Assembly: GCA_030145425.1 (NCBI GenBank) | Contig: JAQYVO010000225.1 | Coordinates: 18,826 to 82,825 of the forward strand | Source of the DNA: Chromatiales bacterium | Lineage (GTDB): Bacteria > Pseudomonadota > Gammaproteobacteria > Chromatiales > Chromatiaceae | DNA: 64,000 bases | Reading direction: 5' to 3' | Part shown: positions 56,832 through 64,000 of the stretch, piece by piece | How positions within the stretch are numbered: position 1 is the first letter of the stretch | Layout: the number at the start of each line of letters is the position of its first letter | Position numbers and translations under genes: made by a program | The notes under the pieces: generated by a model | What the model saw: only the letters and a program-made list of their open reading frames with translations | The model's database searches: none | What the model was told of the DNA's origin: nothing

Positions 56832-57551
56832 ATGAACGACAGCGTCAGGACATCCTCCCAGGAGCGCCATGCTGCGCTTGCGGAACAATTAGCGGATCAA
56901 TTCTCGGACAAGGGCTGTGACGTGATAAGCCAGCTCGGGGAGGTCACGCTGGTGATACCCTCCGAGTACTTGATCGAGGTGGCCACGGAACTGCGTGATG
57001 CCGAGAATTTCCTGTTCAAGGAACTGATCGACCTCTGCGGCGTGGACTATTCCGGTTTCGGCCAATCGGAATGGGTGACCACATCGGCATCCGGCACCGG
57101 GTTCGGCCGTGGTGTTGAGGCCGGCAAAGCGGCCCGGGACGATCATCCCACGGATTTTGCCAGCGTCTACCACCTGCTCTCCATAGCGAACAATTTGCGC
57201 ATGCGACTGCGCGTTTACCTGGATTCCGAGCAGCCTCTGGTGGACTCGGTCGTCGGGGTCTGGCGCGGCGCGGACTGGTTTGAGCGGGAGTCGTTCGATC
57301 TTTATGGAATCCTCTACAACGGTCATTCGGATCTGCGGCGTATCCTGACCGACTACGGCTTCATGGGTCACCCGTTCCGCAAGGATTTCCCCCTGGAGGG
57401 GAATGTGGAGTTGCGTTTCGACCCGGAAAAGAACCGGGTTGTATATGAACCTGTAACGATCGAATCCCGTACCCTGGTGCCCCGGGTGATTCGGGAGGAC
57501 AACCGTTACCTGCAGCCCGACAGCGACGAGCAGGACGCAACCGATGCCTGA
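56832..57551 (+). CDS. nuoC: NADH-quinone oxidoreductase subunit C
   Basis: 239 aa. The 30-kDa subunit pattern [15 protein letters not shown] and [20 protein letters not shown] is clear. Separate from nuoD, unlike the fused nuoCD of E. coli. Its end overlaps the nuoD start by 8 bases. Confidence 0.96.
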   Translation: MNDSVRTSSQERHAALAEQLADQFSDKGCDVISQLGEVTLVIPSEYLIEVATELRDAENFLFKELIDLCGVDYSGFGQSEWVTTSASGTGFGRGVEAGKAARDDHPTDFASVYHLLSIANNLRMRLRVYLDSEQPLVDSVVGVWRGADWFERESFDLYGILYNGHSDLRRILTDYGFMGHPFRKDFPLEGNVELRFDPEKNRVVYEPVTIESRTLVPRVIREDNRYLQPDSDEQDATDA

Positions 57552-58797
57552 GATCCGCAACTACACCCTGAATTTCGGTCCCCAGCACCCTGCAGCCCAT
57601 GGTGTGCTGCGCCTGGTGCTGGAGATGGACGGCGAGGTGATCGAACGGGCAGATCCCCACATCGGCCTGTTGCACAGAGCCACGGAAAAGCTGGCGGAGA
57701 GCAAGCCTTACGCCCAGAGCATTCCCTACATGGACCGTCTCGACTACATGTCGATGATGTGCAACGAACACGCCTATGTCAGGGCAATCGAAAGGCTCAT
57801 CGGCGTCGAGGTGCCTATTCGGGCCCAGTACATCCGTACCATGTTCGACGAGATCACCCGGATCCTGAACCATCTGCTGTGGCTGGGCACCCACGGGCTG
57901 GACGTGGGCGCGATGACCATGTTCCTTTATTGTTTCCGGGAACGGGAAGACCTGATGGACTGCTACGAGGCAGTGACGGGCGCACGCCTGCACGCGGCCT
58001 ATTACCGGCCGGGCGGCGTCTACCGGGATCTGCCCGACGAGATGCCAAAATACGAACCCAACGAGTTTCGCAGCGATGCGGACATCGCCAGGAAGAACGA
58101 GACGCGCGAAGGTTCGCTGCTGGATTTCATCGACGCGTTTACGGATCGGTTCCCGGGGCTGGTGGACGAATACGAAACCCTGCTGACCGACAACCGTATC
58201 TGGAAGCAGCGTACCGTGGGCATCGGCGTGGTTTCACCGGAGCGGGCGCTTCAGCTGGGTTTTTCGGGCCCCATGCTGCGCGGTTCCGGATACGCCTGGG
58301 ATCTGCGCAAAAAACAGACCTATGCCGCCTACGACAAGGTCGATTTCGATATCCCGGTGGGACAGAACGGCGACTGCTATGACCGTTACCTGGTGCGAGT
58401 GGAGGAGTTGAGGCAGTCCAATCGCATCGTCAGGCAGTGTGTGCAGTGGCTGCGCAACAACCCGGGCCCGGTCATCGCAGACGATCACAAAGTGGCGCCT
58501 CCCAACCGGGCCGATATGAAAGACGATATGGAGGCCCTGATCCACCATTTCAAACTCTTTACCGAGGGCTTCTGTCCGCCCCCGGGTGAGGTCTATGCCG
58601 CCGTGGAGGCCCCAAAGGGTGAGTTCGGCTGTTACGTCATCTCGGACGGCGCCAACAAGCCCTACCGTCTCAAGATTCGTGCCCCGGGTTTTGCCCACCT
58701 GTCCGCCATGGACGAAATGGTGAGGGGTCACATGTTGGCGGACGTGGTTGCCGTGATCGGTACGATGGATGTTGTTTTTGGGGAGATCGACCGCTGA
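57544..58797 (+). CDS. nuoD: NADH-quinone oxidoreductase subunit D
   Basis: 417 aa, 49-kDa subunit that forms the quinone cavity with nuoB. Conserved [32 protein letters not shown] and the C-terminal [18 protein letters not shown]. Stop TGA overlaps the nuoE ATG by one base. Confidence 0.98.
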   Translation: MPEIRNYTLNFGPQHPAAHGVLRLVLEMDGEVIERADPHIGLLHRATEKLAESKPYAQSIPYMDRLDYMSMMCNEHAYVRAIERLIGVEVPIRAQYIRTMFDEITRILNHLLWLGTHGLDVGAMTMFLYCFREREDLMDCYEAVTGARLHAAYYRPGGVYRDLPDEMPKYEPNEFRSDADIARKNETREGSLLDFIDAFTDRFPGLVDEYETLLTDNRIWKQRTVGIGVVSPERALQLGFSGPMLRGSGYAWDLRKKQTYAAYDKVDFDIPVGQNGDCYDRYLVRVEELRQSNRIVRQCVQWLRNNPGPVIADDHKVAPPNRADMKDDMEALIHHFKLFTEGFCPPPGEVYAAVEAPKGEFGCYVISDGANKPYRLKIRAPGFAHLSAMDEMVRGHMLADVVAVIGTMDVVFGEIDR

Positions 58798-59327
58798 TGG
58801 GTTTCAAGAATGCGCCAATGACCAGTGCCACGCCCGCTGAACAGAAGGCGTCTCTGTTCACACCCGAGATCAGGGCCGAGATAGACCGTTGGATCGCCAA
58901 GTATCCCGAGGAGTGGCGACAGTCGGCGGTGATGGCCGCGTTGCAGATCTTACAGGACGACAACGGCGGCTATCTTACCCAGGAACTGATGGATCAGGTG
59001 GCCACCTACCTGGACATGCCCCCGATCGCCGTCTACGAGGTGGCGACTTTCTACTCCATGTACGAGCTCAAGCCCGTTGGCCGGCACAAGGTCTGCGTCT
59101 GCACCAACGTTTCGTGCATGATCAACGGTTCGAACAAGATCGTCGAGCACATGGAAAAAAAGCTCGGCATCAAGCTGGGTGAAACCACGGGAGACGGCAA
59201 GTTCAGCCTGAAGGAAGTGGAGTGTCTCGGGGCCTGCGGTGGTGCACCCATGTTCCAGATCGGCACCAACTATTACGAGAATCTCACAACGGAGCTTGTG
59301 GATTCCATTCTGGAAGGACTGGAGTAG
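58797..59327 (+). CDS. nuoE: NADH-quinone oxidoreductase subunit E
   Basis: 176 aa, thioredoxin-like 24-kDa subunit carrying the 2Fe-2S cluster N1a, ligands in [13 protein letters not shown] and [11 protein letters not shown]. The N-terminus has a helical bundle ([20 protein letters not shown]). Ends five bases before nuoF. Confidence 0.97.
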   Translation: MGFKNAPMTSATPAEQKASLFTPEIRAEIDRWIAKYPEEWRQSAVMAALQILQDDNGGYLTQELMDQVATYLDMPPIAVYEVATFYSMYELKPVGRHKVCVCTNVSCMINGSNKIVEHMEKKLGIKLGETTGDGKFSLKEVECLGACGGAPMFQIGTNYYENLTTELVDSILEGLE

Positions 59328-59332
59328 ACGCC

Positions 59333-60604
59333 ATGGCCAACGAAGTCTGCCTGCGCAACTTTGATCAGGACCGTCCCTGGCTGTTGGAACAGTATCAGAG
59401 CGCCGGGGGCTATGAGGTACTCAAACGCATACTCCGGGAGAAGACACCGCCGGAGGAGATCATCGAGGAGGTGAAGGCCTCGGGGTTGCGCGGCCGGGGC
59501 GGTGCGGGATTTCCCACCGGGCTCAAGTGGAGTTTCATCTCCAGGAACGCACCGGGCCAGAAATATGTGGTATGCAACTCGGACGAGGGTGAGCCGGGCA
59601 CCTTCAAGGACCGCGATATTCTGCGCTATCACCCGCATCTGCTGATCGAGGGCATGATCATCGCCGGTTACGCCATCGGCGCCACCCGCGGCTACAACTA
59701 TATCCGGGGTGAGTTCTGGGAGCCGTACCAGCGCTTCGAGGCGGCCCTGGAAGAGGCCCGCAATGCGGGATTTCTCGGGGAGAACCTGCTCGGTTCGGGA
59801 TTCGATTTAGAGCTTCACTCTCACCTGGGGGCGGGGGCCTACGTCTGCGGCGAGGAGACGGCACTGCTGGAATCCATCGAGGGCAAAAAGGGGCAGCCGC
59901 GTTACAAGCCGCCGTTCCCCGCGCATTTCGGCCTGTATGGCCGGCCGACCATCATCAACAACACCGAGTCCCTGGCCTCCATCCCGGTGATCATGGAGAA
60001 GGGGGGCAGCTGGTTCAAGGAACTGGGGGTGGAGAACAGCGGCGGCTCGAAGATGTTTTCCATTTCAGGGAACATCAACAATCCGGGTGTATTCGAGATC
60101 CCCATGGGCACCCCCTTCTCCACACTGCTGGAGATGGCGGGGGGCATGAAAGACGGCCGCAAGATCAAGGCGGTGATCCCGGGCGGTTCTTCGGCGCCCG
60201 TGATACCCGGCGACCAGATGATGGAATTGAACATGGATTACGATTCCATTGCCAAGGCAGGATCCATGCTGGGCTCCGGCGCGGTGATCGTGATGGACGA
60301 CACCAACTGCATGGTCAAGGTGCTGGAACGCATGTCCTATTTCTATCACGAGGAGTCCTGCGGCCAGTGCACGCCCTGCCGTGAAGGCACCGGATGGCTC
60401 TATCGCGTGGTGAGCCGCATAGAAAACGGCAAGGGTCGCCCGGAGGACCTGGCGCTGCTGGATGACATGACCGTCAAGATCGCCGGGCGAACCATCTGTG
60501 CCCTGGGTGATGCCGCAGCCATGCCGGTTCAGGGGATGCTTCGGCATTTTCGCGAAGAGTTCGAGTACCACATAGAACACAAGAAGTGCATGACCGGGTC
60601 CTGA
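59333..60604 (+). CDS. nuoF: NADH-quinone oxidoreductase subunit F
   Basis: 423 aa from ATG 59333; the extension into nuoE is rejected. NADH/FMN site [13 protein letters not shown] and [14 protein letters not shown]; 4Fe-4S cluster N3 ligands [12 protein letters not shown] plus a later cysteine in [12 protein letters not shown]. Entry point of electrons from NADH. Confidence 0.98.
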   Translation: MANEVCLRNFDQDRPWLLEQYQSAGGYEVLKRILREKTPPEEIIEEVKASGLRGRGGAGFPTGLKWSFISRNAPGQKYVVCNSDEGEPGTFKDRDILRYHPHLLIEGMIIAGYAIGATRGYNYIRGEFWEPYQRFEAALEEARNAGFLGENLLGSGFDLELHSHLGAGAYVCGEETALLESIEGKKGQPRYKPPFPAHFGLYGRPTIINNTESLASIPVIMEKGGSWFKELGVENSGGSKMFSISGNINNPGVFEIPMGTPFSTLLEMAGGMKDGRKIKAVIPGGSSAPVIPGDQMMELNMDYDSIAKAGSMLGSGAVIVMDDTNCMVKVLERMSYFYHEESCGQCTPCREGTGWLYRVVSRIENGKGRPEDLALLDDMTVKIAGRTICALGDAAAMPVQGMLRHFREEFEYHIEHKKCMTGS

Positions 60605-60660
60605 CACCCCGGCGTTCCATAAATAGAACACCTCAAACGGGTTTTTAGAGAATAACGTAG

Positions 60661-62970
60661 ATGTCTGACGACCAGATGGTAACGATCGAAGTCGACGGCC
60701 GGCAAATCGAGGCAAAGGCCGGGACCCTGCTCATCGAAGTGACCGATGCGGCGGGCATCAATATTCCGCGTTTCTGTTACCACAAGAAACTCTCCATCTC
60801 CGCCAACTGCCGCATGTGCCTGGTGGAGGTCGCCAAGGTACCCAAACCGCTGCCCGCCTGCGCCACACCGGTCAACAACGGCATGCAGGTGTCCACCCGG
60901 TCCCCGCTGGCCCTGGCCGCCCAGAAGGGCACGATGGAATTTCTGCTGATCAACCACCCGCTGGACTGCCCGATCTGCGATCAGGGCGGGGAGTGCGAAC
61001 TGCAGGACGTTGCCGTGGGTTACGGCAGCGACGTGTCCCGGTTCGTCGAGGGAAAACGGGTGGTGCCGGACCGGGATATCGGTCCCCTGATCGCCACCGA
61101 TTTCACCCGCTGCATCCATTGCACCCGCTGCGTGCGTTTCGGTGCCGAGATCGCCGGTATTCGCGAACTTGGCGCGATCGGCCGGGGTGAGCACATGGAG
61201 ATCGGCACCTATATCGGAAAGAGCGTCGATTCGGAACTCTCCGGCAACATCATCGATATCTGCCCGGTGGGCTCTCTGCTCTCCAAGCCCAACCTGTACC
61301 AGGCCCGCGCCTGGGAACTGGTGCAGCGGGAGGCCATCGCACCCCATGATTCGGTGGGATCTAATCTGTATCTGCACATCAGGGGCAACCGGGTGATGCG
61401 GGTACACCCGAGAGACAACGAATCGATCAACGAATGCTGGATCTCGGACAGGGACCGATTCAGCTATATCGGGCTCTACAGCGAAGATCGCCTGACCACG
61501 CCGCTGATCAAAAAGAATGGCGTCTGGAAGGAGGCCGACTGGGAAGAGGCCCTGGAATTCACCGCCAATGGCCTGAAATCGGCCAGGAGCACCAGCGGGG
61601 ATCGCCTCGGCGCCCTGGTGTCACCCACGGCAACCCTTGAAGAGTTATACCTGGCCCAGAAACTGATGCGCGGACTGGACAGCGACAATATCGATTTCAG
61701 ACTGCGCCAGACGGATTTTCGTGGCAAGGAAGGGGTTCCCTGGCTGGGTCAGTCCATTGCGGATCTCGAAAAGCTCGAAGCGGCCCTCCTGGTGGGCTCC
61801 AACGTCCGCAAGGAACAGCCGATTTTTGGTCACCATCTGCGAAAGGCGGTGATGGCCGGCGGCTGGGTGGGTTTCGTCAATCCGCTGGCATTGGAGCTCA
61901 ACTATCCGGTTGATCAGCTGGTGGTTTCACCGGCGGGCATGATCGACGAACTGGCCGCCGTGGCCAAGGTCCTGGGTCTGAAAGGCAAACCCATGGACAA
62001 GGCCAAGGTGACCGATGCCCACGAGCAGGTGGCGGAGAGGCTGAAATCCGCTGAACGGTCCACGGTTCTGCTGGGCAACATGGCGGTGGCGCACCCCGAT
62101 TACTCTCTTATCCGATCTCTGGCGTCGCGCATCGCGAAGGCCAGTGGTGCGGTGTTCGGTTTTCTACCCGAGGCGGCCAATAGCCTGGGAGCGAGACTGG
62201 TCGGGGCGATACCCGGCAAGGGCGAAGATGCCAGGGCCATGCTGGAGGCGCCACGCCAGGGTTATCTCCTGTTGGGCGTCGAGCCCGACATGGATTTTGC
62301 CAATCCCTCCCTGACCCGGCAGGCTCTCGATGAAGCGGATTTTGTGGTGGCCATGAGTCTTTACCGTAGTCCATCCCTGGAAAATACCGCGGATGTCATC
62401 CTGCCGGTGGCCGGTTTCGCGGAAACCTCCGGGACCTACGTCAATGCCGAGGGGATCTGGCAGTCGTTCGGCGGTGCGGTCAAACCGGTGGGAGAGGCGC
62501 GGCCGGCCTGGAAGGTGCTGAGGGTTCTTGGCAATCTGCTGGATGTACCGGGATTCGACTACGTCAGTTCCGATCAGATACTGGAAGAGGCCAGGGCCGC
62601 GTCGGATGTGAAACCCGACAACGGCACTGATACGCCCAGTGATTGGCAGGTCAGGTCAGCGTCAATCGGTCTGGTGCGTATCGGCGATGTGCCCCCTTAC
62701 GCTGCGGATCCCCTGGTTCGCCGATCCACGGCCCTGCAGCAAACCAAAGATGCCGGTGCTGCGGCGATCCATCTCAATACCCGTGCCGCAGAGCAGGCGG
62801 GGCTGACCGGAGGGGGACAGGTCACCGTAAAACAGGGGACCGGCTCCGCGACCCTGCCAGTGGTCATCGATGAAGCGGTTCCGGACGGATGTGTGCGTGT
62901 GCCCACGGCAATGCCCGGCACCGGAGACCTGGGCGGTTCCTTTGGCGAAGTGACCCTGGAGAAGGCATAA
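60661..62970 (+). CDS. nuoG: NADH-quinone oxidoreductase subunit G
   Basis: 769 aa. N-terminal ferredoxin-like region with 2Fe-2S ligands (FCYHKKLSISANCRMC, then ACATPV), 4Fe-4S ligands HPLDCPICDQGGECELQD and CIHCTRCVRFG, followed by a molybdopterin-oxidoreductase-like domain without cofactor (about 220-769). Electron wire of the peripheral arm. Starts 56 bases after nuoF. Confidence 0.97.
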   Translation: MSDDQMVTIEVDGRQIEAKAGTLLIEVTDAAGINIPRFCYHKKLSISANCRMCLVEVAKVPKPLPACATPVNNGMQVSTRSPLALAAQKGTMEFLLINHPLDCPICDQGGECELQDVAVGYGSDVSRFVEGKRVVPDRDIGPLIATDFTRCIHCTRCVRFGAEIAGIRELGAIGRGEHMEIGTYIGKSVDSELSGNIIDICPVGSLLSKPNLYQARAWELVQREAIAPHDSVGSNLYLHIRGNRVMRVHPRDNESINECWISDRDRFSYIGLYSEDRLTTPLIKKNGVWKEADWEEALEFTANGLKSARSTSGDRLGALVSPTATLEELYLAQKLMRGLDSDNIDFRLRQTDFRGKEGVPWLGQSIADLEKLEAALLVGSNVRKEQPIFGHHLRKAVMAGGWVGFVNPLALELNYPVDQLVVSPAGMIDELAAVAKVLGLKGKPMDKAKVTDAHEQVAERLKSAERSTVLLGNMAVAHPDYSLIRSLASRIAKASGAVFGFLPEAANSLGARLVGAIPGKGEDARAMLEAPRQGYLLLGVEPDMDFANPSLTRQALDEADFVVAMSLYRSPSLENTADVILPVAGFAETSGTYVNAEGIWQSFGGAVKPVGEARPAWKVLRVLGNLLDVPGFDYVSSDQILEEARAASDVKPDNGTDTPSDWQVRSASIGLVRIGDVPPYAADPLVRRSTALQQTKDAGAAAIHLNTRAAEQAGLTGGGQVTVKQGTGSATLPVVIDEAVPDGCVRVPTAMPGTGDLGGSFGEVTLEKA

Positions 62971-64000
62971 GTGATTGAAACAATGTTAAGTCTCTGGGAA
63001 TGGCTCGGCGAGAATCTTGTCATCGTTCAGATTCTGGTTAAGATCGTGGTGATCATTGCGCCCCTGATGCTCTGTGTCGCTTATTTCACCTTCGCGGAAC
63101 GCAAGATCATCGGCTATATGCAGGTGCGCATCGGACCCAACCGGGTCGGTCCCAAGGGTTGGCTGCAGCCTATCGCGGATGCCGTCAAGCTGATGTTCAA
63201 AGAGATCATCATCCCCACAGGGGCCAACAAAACCCTGTTTCTCCTGGCGCCGATGCTGACTCTGGGCCCGGCCCTCGCGGCTTGGGCGGTTATCCCTTTT
63301 TCCGACGGCCTGGTGCTCGCGGATATCAATGCCGGGCTGCTTTACGTGATTGCCCTGACTTCAGTCGGTGTCTACGGTGTACTCATCGCCGGCTGGGCCT
63401 CCAACTCCAAATATGCCTTTCTGGGTGCCATGCGTTCCGCCGCCCAGATCGTTTCCTACGAGATCGCCATGGGATTTGCCCTGGTGGGCGTATTGGTGGC
63501 GGCGGGCAGTATGAACCTGGGCGATATCGTCCGGGCGCAGGCGGGTGAGGGCGGTTTGTTCAACTGGTTCTGGCTGCCGCTGCTGCCCCTGTTTGTTATC
63601 TACTTCATTTCCGGTGTGGCCGAGACCAACCGCGCACCCTTCGACGTGGCCGAGGGTGAATCCGAGATCGTCGCCGGCTTCCACGTTGAATACTCGGGCA
63701 TGGCCTTCGCGGTCTTCTTCCTCGGTGAGTACGCCAACATGATCCTGATCTCGGCGCTCACCGCACTGTTTTTCCTGGGTGGCTGGTTGTCGCCGTTTGC
63801 GGGCTGGCCGCTGTTGGGCGCCATGACCGACTGGGTTCCCGGTTTCGTCTGGTTCGTTCTGAAAGTGGCCTTCGTCGGATTTTTCTATCTCTGGCTGCGG
63901 GCCACCTTTCCCCGGTATCGCTACGATCAGATCATGCGGCTGGGCTGGAAAGTGTTCATTCCCATTACCATCGCATGGATCGTGGTGGTGGGACTAATGG
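62971..64000 (+). CDS. nuoH: NADH-quinone oxidoreductase subunit H (3' end outside window)
   Basis: The GTG at 62971 follows the nuoG stop directly; ATG 62983 is an alternative. 343 codons are visible and the frame is still open at the window end. Membrane subunit at the arm junction that forms part of the quinone channel. Signature [17 protein letters not shown], then [19 protein letters not shown] and [21 protein letters not shown] (each in part), with about eight membrane helices. Confidence 0.97.
   Translation, partial: MIETMLSLWEWLGENLVIVQILVKIVVIIAPLMLCVAYFTFAERKIIGYMQVRIGPNRVGPKGWLQPIADAVKLMFKEIIIPTGANKTLFLLAPMLTLGPALAAWAVIPFSDGLVLADINAGLLYVIALTSVGVYGVLIAGWASNSKYAFLGAMRSAAQIVSYEIAMGFALVGVLVAAGSMNLGDIVRAQAGEGGLFNWFWLPLLPLFVIYFISGVAETNRAPFDVAEGESEIVAGFHVEYSGMAFAVFFLGEYANMILISALTALFFLGGWLSPFAGWPLLGAMTDWVPGFVWFVLKVAFVGFFYLWLRATFPRYRYDQIMRLGWKVFIPITIAWIVVVGLM

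Overview
The window is a chromosomal segment of a free-living-type gammaproteobacterium with polar flagella and a sulfur-oxidation signature. The basis is conserved gene order (nusA-infB-rbfA-truB-rpsO-pnp; secG-tRNA-Leu(GAG)-nuo; carA-carB-greA; yhbY/rlmE-ftsH-folP-glmM-tpiA), an RpoN-type promoter in front of fliL, FlhF/FlhG (FleN) polar flagellar regulators, and a rhodanese-tusA-dsrE2 cluster of the kind known from sulfur-oxidising Chromatiales-like bacteria. Species identity is not established from the sequence.

Layout. 1-7484: translation and RNA-decay operon, with a 312-bp MITE-like element between infB and rbfA. 7514-10413: siroheme synthase cysG (minus) and the sulfur-carrier cluster rhd-tusA-dsrE2. 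10419-14325: FadL-type outer-membrane channel (minus), LysR regulator, a small hypothetical gene and a PerM/AI-2E transporter. 14346-19263: two large signalling proteins, a response regulator with degenerate GGDEF and EAL domains (minus) and a hybrid histidine kinase whose 5' end is tandemly duplicated. 19656-32618: flagellar cluster fliLMNOPQR-flhBAFG-fliA-motCD plus a previously easy-to-miss 56-codon gene and a DUF2802 gene. The chemotaxis genes usually found between fliA and motC are absent, and a short ORF starting MKILI at that exact place looks like a cheY remnant. 32619-43163: accessory region with a class II aldolase, a low-G+C two-TM protein of unknown function, a lipoprotein, an SDR/nucleosidase pair, a second MITE-like element, a TAXI solute-binding protein next to a GGDEF-EAL protein, a glycosyltransferase, an orphan DUF692/MNIO enzyme and a CnoX-type thioredoxin. 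43471-55793: housekeeping genes carAB, greA, yhbY, rlmE, ftsH, folP, glmM, tpiA, secG and a tRNA-Leu. 55899-64000: respiratory complex I operon nuoA to nuoH (nuoH cut by the window end).

The most striking unexplained structure is a family of 17 short palindromic repeats at seven intergenic loci. They come in two subtypes (GGCC-ended and GGTC-ended stems) in which both arms change together, and every locus combines at least one of each subtype in opposite orientation. This is a BIME-like organisation of REP elements with clear stem covariation; no transposase that could mobilise them is in the window.
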